Assembly (NCBI GenBank): GCA_034620365.1
Contig: JAQGEQ010000177.1
Coordinates: 868,001 to 932,000, forward strand
DNA: 64,000 nucleotides
Direction: 5' to 3'
From: Pegea sp. RAD2-039
Lineage: Eukaryota > Chordata > Thaliacea > Salpida > Salpidae
Shown here piece by piece: positions 13,373 to 26,461 of the stretch. Position 1 is the stretch's first letter, and each line of letters begins with the position of its first letter. Under the pieces are notes generated by a model, which saw only the letters and a program-made list of their open reading frames with translations, was not told the origin of the DNA and made no database searches. The translations under genes and the position numbers were made by a program.

Positions 13373-16258
13373 TCAATCTTTAATAAACAATTGTTCTTCA
13401 TTTTTTGAGAGTCCAAGACATTCTCTAGCTTCTTGTAGAAGACGATCAAGAGTACTTTGGTTTAGTTCTTCATTACATAAGGATGTTGAATCAATCATAA
13501 CTTCTGAAGATTGAGAGCTTCTTGATGTGATCATTTCAGGACATTGAGCTAAAAGGTCATTAAGAGTTTGATCATCTAGTTTTGGAAGCTCGTTATCAAA
13601 CTACAAATAAAATATTTGATAAATAAATTCAAATTTGTGGTAGATAATGAGAAAAATTATCAAAATAATTTGTAATTATTGATAAAGAAACATTCTTTAG
13701 ATTGTTAGATTCATATCACAAATTTTAAAAGCAAAAAAATAGTTGAAAGTTGTTTAAAAAATATTTTGAAAACATTTACAAATTAAAAGTTATGTTTTTA
13801 CACTCTAAAATACAAATAACTTCAATTCTTACTTTGTTTTTCCATTTCAAATCTAATCTGTTGAGTTCTTCTTCTATTTCTTCATATCTTTTAGAAGAAC
13901 TAAAAGCATCTGCAAGATTAGATTTAACTTCAGTTGGAACAGAAGGGTCAAACCCTGGGTAGGTCTGTAAAAGTTAGCAAATATTTAAAAGTCAAATGTT
14001 TACTTTTTGGATGAAATATTGCAGAAAATAAAATGATAATATCTGAAAGTTACATTTAAATATTATTTGATCCATGAATACTATATTTGACAAATATATA
14101 GGCTACTTTTACGACAAGTGCTTCATTGCTAAAAGCAGGCAATTCTGAAGCACTTTCATGTATAGTATTTGTCAGCAGGAAATCTATTTTCAAATAAAAG
14201 TGTTGAATTAACTTGAAATTTCGCTCTTTTCTCCTTTTGCAGAGTTTAGTCTGTGTAGTTGATATTAAAATTGCCAGACGATTGAAACTAATGGCGTAAA
14301 TAAATACATTTTTGACAGATATAACTACTTATGGAATCAAACAGTATTTGCATAAGATGTAGAAAAGTAAAATTTAGTTATACAAATTTCGAATAAGAAT
14401 GAAATTAGTAAACAAACCATTTTAGATTCGATTGGAGAATTTATATCAAAACCAAAGTTAGAAACTTTTAGTAATTGAGAATTTATATTATTTAATCGTT
14501 CAAGTTCTAAAGCATCAGGAACGTATCCATTGACATGCTGTATGCTTACTACTTGTTCTGAGTTTTCTTCATCCTGAGATTAAAAAAATAAATATTTTTC
14601 CCAGAAAGTTGACTGATAAAAACAAGTTGTATAAGTAATTTAGAATAGGCGAGCCCTTATCACTTTCAGTAACTAAACACAAAATCTGCTGGTAATAAAA
14701 GTTTATAAGATAGAAATAGTTTGTGTGTAGCAAGATCACTTGAAAGTAAGGATGCAGAATTCAGCTGACAAACTTTGATTTCAAAGTATTACACATTTTT
14801 ATCAAAGTAATTGGAGTGTTAGTAACAAAATTTAACGTAGCTATACATTAAGCTGTTAAATACCTTTTCTTCCAAATCTACACTATCTAAATCATTTAGT
14901 AGCTCTGAAAGTCGATCTTTTTCTTCTGATGTCATCAACACAAAATTCCCTGAATCTTTAACCAGCTGAAAAGTATCATAAAATATATTTTTAAACAATT
15001 TGATGATTTAAAAAAAAAGTTTTAAATAAAAAATCTTTCTGAAAATTACTTCAATATTCCGTTGGATAAAATCAGGTTTATCTTCATCTGCAGAGTTTCT
15101 ATCACGATTTTGCTTCTTTCCAGACGAAGGTTTCCCTTCTTTCTCTTTATTTCGTTTTATCTCCGCTGAACTAGATTCTTTCGTTTTGTTCTGTTAATTA
15201 ATATAGCTGGATATCGTTGAGCTTTCTAAGTTAAATGATTCTTACTGTCAGATCAGAATTTGAGTCTTGTTCAAACTGTGTGGCGAAAATTGGTTCAACA
15301 AATTCATTAGCAGATTCACAACGTTCAATTAGAACTGCACACGATGCGTCAAATATTAGTCAAAAATATTTTCATATTTGTCAATTTTATTTCAAATTTA
15401 TGAACAACAATCATAATAACTAAAATAACATTCTCATTTATTTTTAATCAATTGGCAATAAGTCTGTTTTGTAACGGAGGCATTACTTTCTAAATACCTT
15501 CGATCTGCTGCAGAGGAGGAAGCAAAGCAAGATATTTGGTGGCATTATTAGTTACATCATTAGAAGGGTTTCCAGCTGAGTTTTCACTAAATTTTATCAT
15601 TTCCTTGTGAAGCAATCTTTCATTTATTAATCGTTGTAATTTTACCTGAAATTTTTTTGTTTAAATTTGAATTTAACAAAAAATTTAGTTGTCGTTTACT
15701 AAATATGTATACTTCTTTTTCTTTATTTATCTTTTGAGATAAGATTACATCCAACTTGTTCATCTTTATCATTCCTTTTTTCAAGCGTTCATCTTCTTCT
15801 TTTATTTCATCACTTTCAGCAGACATTAAAAGAGGGTTGCTTTTATGGATAACTTTTGTTTGATCATTTACATCTAAAAGCTCTTTATGTTTCAAAACCA
15901 GTTCATCTAAACTATGAGGATGCTGACCATCTACGCTAGCGCTTCTTGCTCTTGCTCTAGTTACCTAAGAAATAAAATGTTCAGCGCAAAATAATTTCCA
16001 ATCCTATATTCTTTAAAAACATTTAGTTAGTTTGAAAAAAAAATTTAATAAATTTAGTTAAGTGATAGATATTTCTATATTGGTATTTTTTTATTTAAAT
16101 ATATAAAATTAATAGTTAAAAACTAAAATAGTTACAAAAACACTTACAGCTTCTGGAGCAAGGACTTCAGGTGAAGAAGTGAAAGAAGTATTTGGACGAG
16201 AAGATGATTTAATTTCAGGTAAAACATTAAAAGTAAAAAATCCTGGTGTAATATCCAT
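13373..16258 (-). CDS. Fibrous sheath-interacting protein 1-like (FSIP1 family)
   Basis: Exons on the minus strand: 16148-16258, 15713-15964, 15498-15645, 15246-15334, 15050-15190, 14864-14965, 14418-14573, 13833-13964, 13373-13600. All phases join into 453 codons (452 aa). The best family signature spans exons 5-7: a DFIQRNIELVKD-type block, then MTSEEKDRLSELLNDLD, then GYVPDALELERLNNINSQL. These match what I remember of the conserved FSIP1 core, and the call rests on that memory. The surrounding sequence is charged and mostly helical, with a Lys/Glu-rich linker just before the core. Mammalian FSIP1 is longer (about 580 aa) and is linked to the sperm-tail fibrous sheath and to cilia/flagella. 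There is no signal peptide or membrane segment. It is convergent with the 630-aa gene. The start is the first ATG in exon 1, preceded by stops. Confidence 0.65.
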
Positions 16259-18981
16259 ATCAAGAAATTAATCAGATCAATTTCAGCTCAAAATGATTTC
16301 CCTCTTTAAATATTATTTATCTTTTTTTATCATTAAATTTCTAACAATCAAATTAAAAGATATATCCAGCCTTTATTGTTAATGGTAGATTTATGTTAAT
16401 TTTGTTTAATTTAACATAATTAGAATACTATCAATTGAGTTTGAATAAAGATATGTAACCTAGATTTCACATTATAGGTTTTAAGTATCTACTATATTCA
16501 TTAAGATTTATTTATTTTTAAATCTAAAAATGATATCAAAATATACTGTATGAAATATACAAACTTTTCTTAAAAATAGGAAAATTTATAAACAGCACAG
16601 CTAAAAATAAAAAAATAGTAACAAAAAATTATTGGCAAAAACTTTTGCCATATATCAAATAACTAATTTTGCTTCAATATTTTTAATATTTTTAATAAAC
16701 TTTTAGAAAAGAATTTATTTAAAGTTTAATTTATTTTAAAACTTATTGATCAACAAATACCGCTTGAGTGGTTACCTAGACAAAAAAATGTTAAAAAAAT
16801 TAAGGGCCTTAAAAATATAAAAGTACATTTGTTGCTTTCGATCATTTACAATAAATATTTTTATCTATAAAATAAGAAAAAATCTATAAATTATATTTAG
16901 AAATAACAGAAAATTTAAAACATTAATTTCATAATTTTAAGTTTTCATGACTTTTACTAGAAATAAAGCTTAAAAATACAGTCAAAGTTTTGAACACAAA
17001 AGTTATATATGTTTGGTCTTTTGGTAAATGACTTAAATGAATCTATTTTGATCGGTTATATAAAGTATTAGTTTTAACTATTGTTAGTACTATCATCTAT
17101 ACTTGTTTACGTTAATAATATGTTGCCGATAATTTAAATGTTAATTAAGATAATAAAATAATTATATTTAGTGTTACAAAAGAGCGTTTTTTTATTTATT
17201 TCTACATAGCTTGATAATATAGAACACCTCTTTAAGTTTAAGGCAAGTGCTTCAAAAAATTTTCACTTTATATACCACTTTATAACTAATATTGTATGCC
17301 TGCAAGGTAATAAATTGGGACTCTATACTCAGATTTTCTATTGCCAGCTCTAATTTTTTTCTTATCTTCAGTTTAAAAAGTTTTCAGTAAGTTTTTTATA
17401 AGCAAAGTATTATTTTTTTTAATGTTTACTTTGACTCTAGAACAATATGGTCTAATTATTTTGTTATTTACACTAAAAAAGTTAAACTTGTAACATGCGT
17501 CTTGTTGCAAAATTTAAAAAGTTTAGTTTTTTTCAAGAAGTACTTTCTGCATGATTTTAGTTTGTTCTTTTTCTTATCTTTAATTGAAATCCGTCTTAAA
17601 TTGATTTAAGCTTTATACATCAAAGATTCTCAAATGCAACCGAAATCTACTTTTTGTGGTCCTCCTAACAACTTGTTTTACAAATTAAAAAATGGCTTAT
17701 TTTCTAAAAATTTGATCAAATTGTTTAGATCAAAGTAGTAAATTTAATTATGTCATTAATTTCATAAGTTTACATTTATAGTCAGTACAAAATAACGAAA
17801 ACTTGCTTAAAAAAAGTTAAATCAAATTTGGGTAAAAATTATTTGTAGACAGTTGACTTATTATTTATAATTTACATTACCTTTAGTTGTTGATAACCCC
17901 CCTCAAGAAAAAGTGAGGCTGTAAAGTTTAGACTTTGATAAATAAACAAATTAAGTTTAACAAACAAAATCTACTGATGAAAATACATTTTCCAGCCATC
18001 TTTACTAACTGATCTTTTGAGACACATTAATAACTAGGTTGTCGAGTTCAAATCTCAGTTAAGCAAAATACATTTCTTTTTGCGTTCATTTAATTTTTTA
18101 TTAAACTTATGAGAGCAAACAAGAATAAATACAATTTAACTTTTTATGAAAACACTATTTTTCTTCAAATATAAAAAATGTTGCTCAAATTTCATTTTAC
18201 ATAAAGTAAAAAGGAAATCAAATAATTTGTTCAAATGAGGAAATTTGAAAGCGTTTACTTTCACCATACAATCAGAAGTTCTTTCTACAATAAAAAGAGC
18301 TAATAGCTACTAATTTAAACCGGAAACCGCATTAGAAATCATTTTATAAACTTCCTTTTATTTGGAGTCAGAAAATATAAAAGGTTAATATGTAAATCAC
18401 TGGTATTAACAATCAGTATCAACAAGAAGCATCAAACATTTCTTATACTGATCAAATAGTTATAAAAGAAGTTGTTTGCTGAAGTTGAAGTTTTCTGCTT
18501 AAAAATCTTTTCACTACTTGGTGGTTTTTAACGAAAAAGATAATCGTAGTAAAAATAATAGTAAAAAAAAGATAATCATTCTATAATCAAAGTCTGCAGA
18601 TTCGATTTTTTTTCTCGCTAGTCTATGTTTTTGTTAAATATCATCTATAAAATTTAGTTTTAATAAAAAAGCACAAAATATTCAAATTTTTTATAATTTT
18701 AATCATTTATCTTTGCTGTTACAAGTCTGATAAATAAATAGAATGAGAAAAAAAGAAGAAAATTATACATCTTTACATTTTTACCATTTTAATTTTAAAA
18801 GACAAGGTTGCAATTGCAGCACCAGCAAAAATACAGAGTTATCAAAGTTACGCTGTTTCAGAAGTATAAAAAGCATGTTGCAAGTGTAATATTTACAATT
18901 AAAACGTTTAGATGAACAAATTTCTAAAAATTTTTCCAACGTTAACAATGGTTCTTTTCCTTTAAGATTCTTGTTGGCTTA
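16259..18981. other. AT-rich intergenic stretch
   Basis: This 2.7-kb gap lies between the start of the FSIP1-like gene and the 3' end of the NRPS-like gene, both on the minus strand. It should hold the FSIP1-like promoter and the NRPS-like 3' UTR. No open frame longer than about 60 codons with coding character is visible on either strand, and I see no RNA gene. Confidence 0.6.
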
Positions 18982-21900
18982 TTAAATAGGATATTCTTTT
19001 GGTTCTACAAGAATTTCGTTAACAGAGACATGATCAGGTTGAGAGCATGCAAACACAACTGCATTTGCTACATCATCAGGATCAAGAATGATCGCGTTTG
19101 AATCGGCTGCAAACTCCTTGTGTGCCTAAAAGGAAGTAATCGATTATAAAGTTCCCATGATTCAATAGTTCCAATACATTCAAATTATAATTTTGTTTAC
19201 AATTTTAAGAACATATTGATGACAAAGATGACCAAAGCTTTTCACCTAATCCACTTTTGTGTTAACAACAGCAACTTACTTAAAATTTAGTTTTTATCTT
19301 TTGGCTTTTTGACGGGCACGTCACTTAATTTATTAATTTTTTTAAACAAATTATTTATGTCCTCTAATCAGCAAGTAAGATTGTAAAGTTTGTATTTTCT
19401 ATATAAAAAAAATCATCTCTAAAAATGATTTTAAAATCTTGAAATCTTAAAATTCATCAAACGTCAAATAGACTATTATGATTTAAGACTTAAATATTTA
19501 TTAGTAAATTTATGAGATTGATCCAAATGAGCAGATTTTGAATCACATATTTTTTGCTTAATAAGATGGAAGAAATTTATTTATTCTAAATAGTAAACGG
19601 AGAAAAAAAATCATTCATTCTTAACGCATTAAACTAATCAAAGTTAGAACTTTCACCCAACGTTTTAAAGATCAACATAAAATACTAGATAAACAAAAGG
19701 GTTTAGAACTGTGTATACAAATATATGTATATAGTAGTTCATAACTGTTTGTTAATTTACAATTAATTATAATAATTTATATATGTAGATTTAAGCAATA
19801 ATACAGATACAAATAAGATAAAGTTAAAGGATTACCTCTGCATCAACTGGATTATTAGATATGTTTGTCTTCACATCACCAGGTTGAATACAAGTCACTT
19901 TCACTCCTTGACCACAAACTTCTAATCTCATAGCTTGTGATAAGCCCTCAACGAAGAACTTTGTTCCAGAATAAGCTGCCAAACCGGGAAATCCCTGTAA
20001 ATAAAACCTTCGTGTCTAATATTACAAAATTAGTTCAACTGACTCTTCTTCCAGCATCTGAAGACATGTTAACAATATGACCCTCTCTTTTCTCAACCAT
20101 TTTTGGAAGAACAGATCCAATACAATTGATCAATCCTTTACAATTGACATCAATCATTTGATTCCAGCTATCTACCAACGCTGAGCTCATTCTAGTATAA
20201 AGCATCACACCAGCATTGTTGACCAAGATATCAATAGCTCCCAGGGTCTTTTCACAGAAGTCTACCATCCTCCTCACCTGATCAATTATCACATTCATTA
20301 CCTCATCAATTTATGATGTCATAACTCACTTCATCTAGATTAACAACGTCACATTTAAAGATGCAGCAAATAGATCCTTCACTTGTGATCTCATTTTGAA
20401 GGTCTTTTAACTTATCGACGCTCCTTGCAACAAGACACACCTGTGACACCATCACTACAAAGATCTCGTCAATTTATGTGAGTAGTTTCAAACCTGGACT
20501 CCTTCTCGTGCAAGATGCTTAGCAATAGATCTTCCGATTCCGCTGGATGCTCCCGTCACTATGGCAACTTTGCCACTTAATCTTGACTCTGAAATGAACA
20601 TTAAAATTGGGATTTTAAGATTAGTGTCTTTACTCACCGCTCTTGTGAGGAGTGATGAGTACATTTCTTCTCTGCAACTCATTGATGTAAGTCCTCCAAA
20701 GTTGGAAGTTGACTTTTGGGTAGGAAGATCCAATAGTTGAGAGGACCTTACTGAAGTTGCTGATATCAAAAGTTGTGTTGTAAGAGAACAGATAAGGATC
20801 CCTGAATGACAACATCAATATAAAGATCGATTTCTAGCATTTAGATTCTTACTTGGACATAATGATGCTGGAAAGAGCTTTTTTAATCGGCAAATGGCCC
20901 TTAGGTGGCGCTGTTTCATCTTTTAAATTTTCAATATCTTTACACCATTGATCAAAGCTGACCAATTTAAGTTTGTGCCCCATGTCCTGGGTCAACCATT
21001 TGAAAAGTGCCCTTAAAGCAAGTAATTTGGCCATTAAAAGCAATGAACTTTACTAAGGAAGTCAAAAAAGTCCCAATTACCTTCCAGTGGTGGGTTTTGG
21101 TTGAATCACGTGATATATTTGCTGCACAGAACTGAATTTTTGTGAAAGTTTCACAACGCTGCTGCTCACAAAATCCACTGGTGTCATCTCAATCATCCAA
21201 TCAATATCTGGCCATGATGACGTCAGCATAGATGCGCGCAGCACAAGCAGAATAAAATCAGACGGATTCCATCCTGCTCTTTTCCGGTCACCAGAAATAT
21301 TTCCTTCAAATAAATGTTGTTAAAACGACGAAATCAGTGGTGGTCTCTTGGGACTTACCCATCCGATAGATAGTAATTGGAAGCCCCTGAGAAACCCCCT
21401 TACGTAAAATCTGCTCAGCGACCCATTTGCTTTGCGAGTAACCATTCTCCTTCAATAACTGCTCATCGTATTCGAGAGGCTTCTCCTCACATCCAGCCTA
21501 CAAACAAATCTTCAGATTTTCTTCAGTGACGTCATCATTCCTATTTACGAGATTGTTGGCGAACACCGCGTTGCTGCTGACGTAATGAAGCGGTTTGATT
21601 TTGCCTGTTCTTGCAAACATCAAGACGTTTTGTGTTCCAGTTACGTTGGGACCTTTTAGAGCTTCGTAGGGATATACAAGATTGACATAAGCAGCTGCAT
21701 GGATGATGTAGTCAATCTATTTTAAGATCAGTAAGTTTGAAACTTAAAAGTCATGAAAGATCTACTTCATATGAAAGGTAGATGTAGTCTTCCTGAGGTA
21801 ATCCCATCTCTAAAAGAGCAACATCTCCAGTTATAGGATGAACTCGTTTATCAAATTGCTGTTTAGTAATTGGTTAATTACTTTTTACTCGACTTGCTTA

Positions 21901-24900
21901 GTTGGAACCTTTTTAATTTCTGAATCTTCACAATTTTTATCAATGATCTCATAGAAGCTAAGATTGTCTAAGATTCGATCTTGTGTAGATTTAGTTGGAT
22001 GTCTTCTTACTAAGCAATAAACGTCGACCTGTTTGAGAGTTAATAGTAAGATCATAGCATCCAAAGATTAAATGATCTTACCTCGGTCTGCATCAGAAGA
22101 TCACGTAGCAAGTAAGCACCCAAAAAACCTGTGACACCGGTTAATAGAACACGGCCACGTTTCAATCTGCTTGCATCATGATCTTGAGACCTCCAGAAAG
22201 CTCTAAGCTGCATATCAATATTGACCTTACCAGCTCCATGCACTGACACTTCTGCCTTCAAATCTAATTGTTTGCTTCCACTGTTTAAGAAAAGATGAGG
22301 ATGAGAAAAATCAATATCATTTGGCTTAAGTTATCTTTGATTTAAAATCTCTCAAACTATTGACTAAAAGATTAGGATCATTTGGAAATCTTTTGAAGTT
22401 TGTTGGAAGTAAGTGCTTAAGCGACAGTAACAAAGTCAATAGATTTAAGCTCTTTTAAGATCAATTCTACTTTGTTTTGTGAATTTTTTCAGAAGATTTA
22501 ATCGATTCGTTGATAAGACTGCAGAAAATTTAATTGGTTTGTTTAAGTTTACAAAAGTTCTATTTAAGGACAAAGTGCAATAGAGAAGAGGCCTGCTACA
22601 AAAAGGACGATTACTAAATTAGTTTTAGTGACTCAGACAAAAACAAAATTTAGGTTTGTTTAGACTAGATTTTATGACAAATTTCTAATTATATTTGATT
22701 TAATTGAAAACTGCAGTATATTGGATAACAGCTCTTAAATATTTAACAATCTTCGTTAAAAAAGACCAGCGCTTACTATTTAAAATAACAACATATATTC
22801 GCATTATTCGGAACAAAAATACATTTGATAATTAATAAGTTTAAAAGTTGTACTTAATTTTTAGATAATTCATATTTTATGTTTTTAGTCTAACAAAATT
22901 TATTATCTAATTTTTAATTAGTGAATATTGTAAATTAATTTTTTGCTTAAAATTATTTAATAAATTTGAAAAACATCAGATTTGATTAGAGCTGATTAAA
23001 AGATTTGTTAAAGTAGATCAACCTTTAAACTGACTTTTCAATTAAATAGTATTTGAAACAACATTTACTATTTAATGCTAGCAACATGATTCATTTAAAT
23101 AATCTAAAAGTTTTAAGTTAAAGAAATAAACTTGTTTTAGTTTTAGACAAATAAATTCTTCTCTAGATCTGAGTTGACACAATTATAAGTAATAGGATAC
23201 AAATTACTCGTTTGCTTGTTCTGTACCACCATTGTCCAGCCAATCGGCTAACTTCTTTAAAGTTGGATGACGAAATAGATCTTGCATTGTGACTTGCACT
23301 GAATAATGTTCACGAAGCTTCCCAAGTAAACGGGCTGCCAGCAGGGAGTGACTGAATCGAATAAAATCATTAGAATATTCCTTAGATTTTATCATGAACA
23401 TGAGAAGCAAATCAAAAAAGTCTTTAAGATTCAACAAGACTAAAAATCCGATGTATTTACCCTCCAAGATCAAAGAAACTCTCATTACAATCCATGATTT
23501 CCATTTGAAGGATGTCTTTCCAAACTCTCGCCAAGAACTTTTCTGTTGCTGTTTTCGGGATCGAATCATCTTTTGAAGAATCAATCAACGTTGATGTCAA
23601 GTTGTGACGATCATTTATGGAAGGAAGAGCTTTTTTATCTAATTTGCCAGTTGCAGCCATTACTGGTATACTAAAAAAATATATTCAACTAAAAGATGAA
23701 ACCAATTATTTGTCCAGCTTTCGGATTAAGACCTTTTTAAAAAGAAGAAATACGAAGGGATCATATAGAAAGGAAGTTTAGCTTGCAGTTGCTCTCGCAA
23801 CTTCTTCTTATTTAAATCTTCATGAGTAGGAACCACATATGCAACGAGCTGTTTATCTTGACCTTCTTCTCCAACAGCTAGCACCACACATGTGTTGACA
23901 AGTTTCAAATCCATCAAGGCCGCTTCAACTGCCTAATAACCAACAAAAATCAAATATACGAGAATGGCTTCTTTCAAAAATGGCTCCACCTGTATCTCAA
24001 TACTGTATCCTCTAATCTTTACCATACTGTCACATCTTCCACAAATCTCTAGACTTCTATCACTTTTTATCAAACCCCAATCACCAGTTCTGTAACCAAT
24101 GACAACCGTCACTAATGGTAATGGATAAAAACCTAATCACAAACCGATAACTACGCATCATCTTTCCACCCATTTTGATCTCTGTGAATCTTTTTTTATT
24201 TACATCCGGGAGGTTAAGATATCCTCGAGCCAAAGTAGGACCTCCAACAAAAATCTACCAAAGAGAAGTCAGTAGAAGTGTCTTTGGAAGATCAGGTCAC
24301 CTCTCCAGACTTTCCAACGGGTTGTTCGTTGCCAAACTCATCTAAAATTGAGATCACTACTCCAGGAGCGATGCTACCAACCGGAGCAAACTTCCTTCTG
24401 TTCTCTTTAGATTCTTCCGACTGCATTTTCCAAAAATCGTTCAATTTCGCGATTGCTACGTCGTGTGTTTCTGTTCCAACAGAAAAAGCAATCAAGTTCG
24501 ATTTCATCCGCTAGAGTTCGCTCTAACCTGAGATGCTGTAGAGATTGTAGATTTGTATCCATGGTAGCATCGTGATACATCTTTCGAGCAGGGAGCAAGT
24601 CACTACCTCACCACAAAGCCACACGTATCTTTAAACAGAGATCATTTGTGACGTCATAGTGATTCCGGATGTCGACTCTCACTTTAAACTCTTCAAAGAT
24701 TCTGGTTTTACTTCTCCGCTTTCGAGAACAGCTTCGAGAAGAGAAGGAGTAAAAAGGATCCTAGTGATACTGTGTATGTTCAAGAAGCTCACTAATAACA
24801 AAGGATCATAGATCACATTATCAGGAATCACATAAAGAGTTGCTCCCTGCAAATCAGATCTAATATCAAATTGATAAATGTAAAAATCTTCTCACTTTCA

Positions 24901-26461
24901 TCAGGGGTCGAAACATTTCCCAAGTGAAGAAAACGTTACAAGCAACGCGCTCGTTTTCGTCATAAGGCAGAACTAGGTGGCGTAATGTGTACGAATACAC
25001 GCAACTGCGATGAGGTAGCATTATACCTGTGATGTAATCAAGGTTTGTTGTCATTCCAAACTTATATTTGAATCAGATAATTAGAGTAATTATGAAAAGT
25101 TACGTTTATGCAAATTCATAAAACGTTTCGGGCAATTTTACCAAAAAACCAATTTAGTCCTAATTGAAACTGACCTTTTGGCTTTCCAGTAGTTCCGGAT
25201 GAGTACACATAGCAAGCAAGATCGTCTAAGCTCGACTTTGGACGTTCAGGAAGATCCGATTTGATCTCTGAAATCAGTCTTTGTTGCCAGTTATCATTGA
25301 GGATCACCACACGGTCAAAAATCCCTTAAAAAAGAAGAAGAAAATGTTCCCTGAATTTATTGGCTGTCATATTTCATGTTACCATGGATTTTCGTCTCCA
25401 TTGCGTCATTAGTGATGACACAAGCTGGCTTAGAATCAGAGTTAATATCTTGAAGGAGAGAGATTGGATGACTGGGATCTAGTGGGATGTAAGCTCCTCC
25501 TGAAGAGACAGTTTGAAAATTAAGAAGTCACTTCCAAATAAGGTAATGTCTTAAAGTGACGAAATTGGCGCTTTCAGTACCGGCTTTTAAGATAGCAACA
25601 TATGAGATTACATATTCGACACTTCGTTCAAGATATATCCCGACTCCCACATCTGCTTTCACTCCCGCTTTTGATCTCAACCAATCAGCAAGAATATCGC
25701 AAGATCGGTTGAGTTGAGCGTAGGTTAGCATCCGCCCTCCGTCAGACACAACTGCTAGCTTATCAGGAGTTTCTTTCACTTGCTTCTCAAAGCATTCATG
25801 AAGACATCCAAGACTTTCAAATCTGAAGACACAAAATTACTAATTTAGCTCAAAGAAGAAAGCTCGAGAACATGATGTTTAAAAAAATAAATTTCGAAAA
25901 TTTTAAGTTACAATTGTATAGTACTCAGAGAAAATGGTGTCTTGCCAAAATGGCCCAGATAATGAGTAAAAGAGTTTGTTTAAAAGTTTTATAGAAAAAG
26001 CGAAACTTTTATTATAAAACCTGAAAATAAAGTCACATTTAACAAGGGTCATCAAATGAATTAGCTGAATAGCGGTTTAATAAAAGTTTATTTTGATTTA
26101 AATTCAACTTCACACTTCATTAGTTTTTGTTGTCACATAAAAGCTTACAGTTCTGATGACTGCAAAACAGTTTTCAAAAAGCTTCAAAACAATTCAATAA
26201 CTAATAACCAATTAGTAATCGATTGTAGGCATTGAGAAAACTTTTCACCAAAACAATTCAAAGTTCGCTTTTAAAAATACTTTACAATATAAAGTTGTAA
26301 AATAACTAATAAAAACATTCAACAATATAAGACAAAAACTCATTTTTTAAAAGAACAATTTTTCATAAACTTTTTTGCGTTAGAAATTAATCTCAAAATT
26401 GAAAAAAAAACTCTTACTGTGCTAATTCATTTGCCCAGCTTTCTTTAGTAAGATCTTTCAT
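18982..26461 (-). CDS. NRPS-like A-T-R-SDR carboxylate reductase (1,296 aa)
   Basis: Twenty-six exons, from 26418-26461 to 18982-19125, give one frame with every splice phase matching. Adenylation domain (about 15-510): YVYSSGTTGKPKG, NLYSISETHDVA, YRTGDWG, GRCDSMVKIRGYSIE and ATGKLDKKAL. Carrier domain (about 515-615): FFDLGGHSL, with the phosphopantetheine serine near 582. Thioester reductase (about 665-1045): TGVTGFLGAYLL for NADPH and YSQSK (Tyr about 841, Lys about 845). C-terminal SDR (1050-1296): TGASSGIG, NNAG and YSGTK (Tyr about 1204). Expected chemistry: activate an acid with ATP, load it as a thioester, reduce it to the aldehyde, then to the alcohol, using NAD(P)H. The A4 region reads NVFFTWE and lacks the Asp that binds an alpha-amino group, so an ordinary L-amino acid is unlikely. 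The layout equals fungal ATRR glycine betaine reductase; the substrate here is unknown. A 920-bp intron separates carrier and reductase, but the phase-2 join is clean. The protein should be cytosolic. Confidence 0.9.

Noticed and set aside
20849..22261. Reductase plus SDR as a separate gene starting near 22,261
   Set aside because: The apparent start there is TTG, not ATG. The carrier-domain exon ends at a GTAATTT donor in phase 2, which joins perfectly to the acceptor at 22,280, so one continuous protein is the simpler model.
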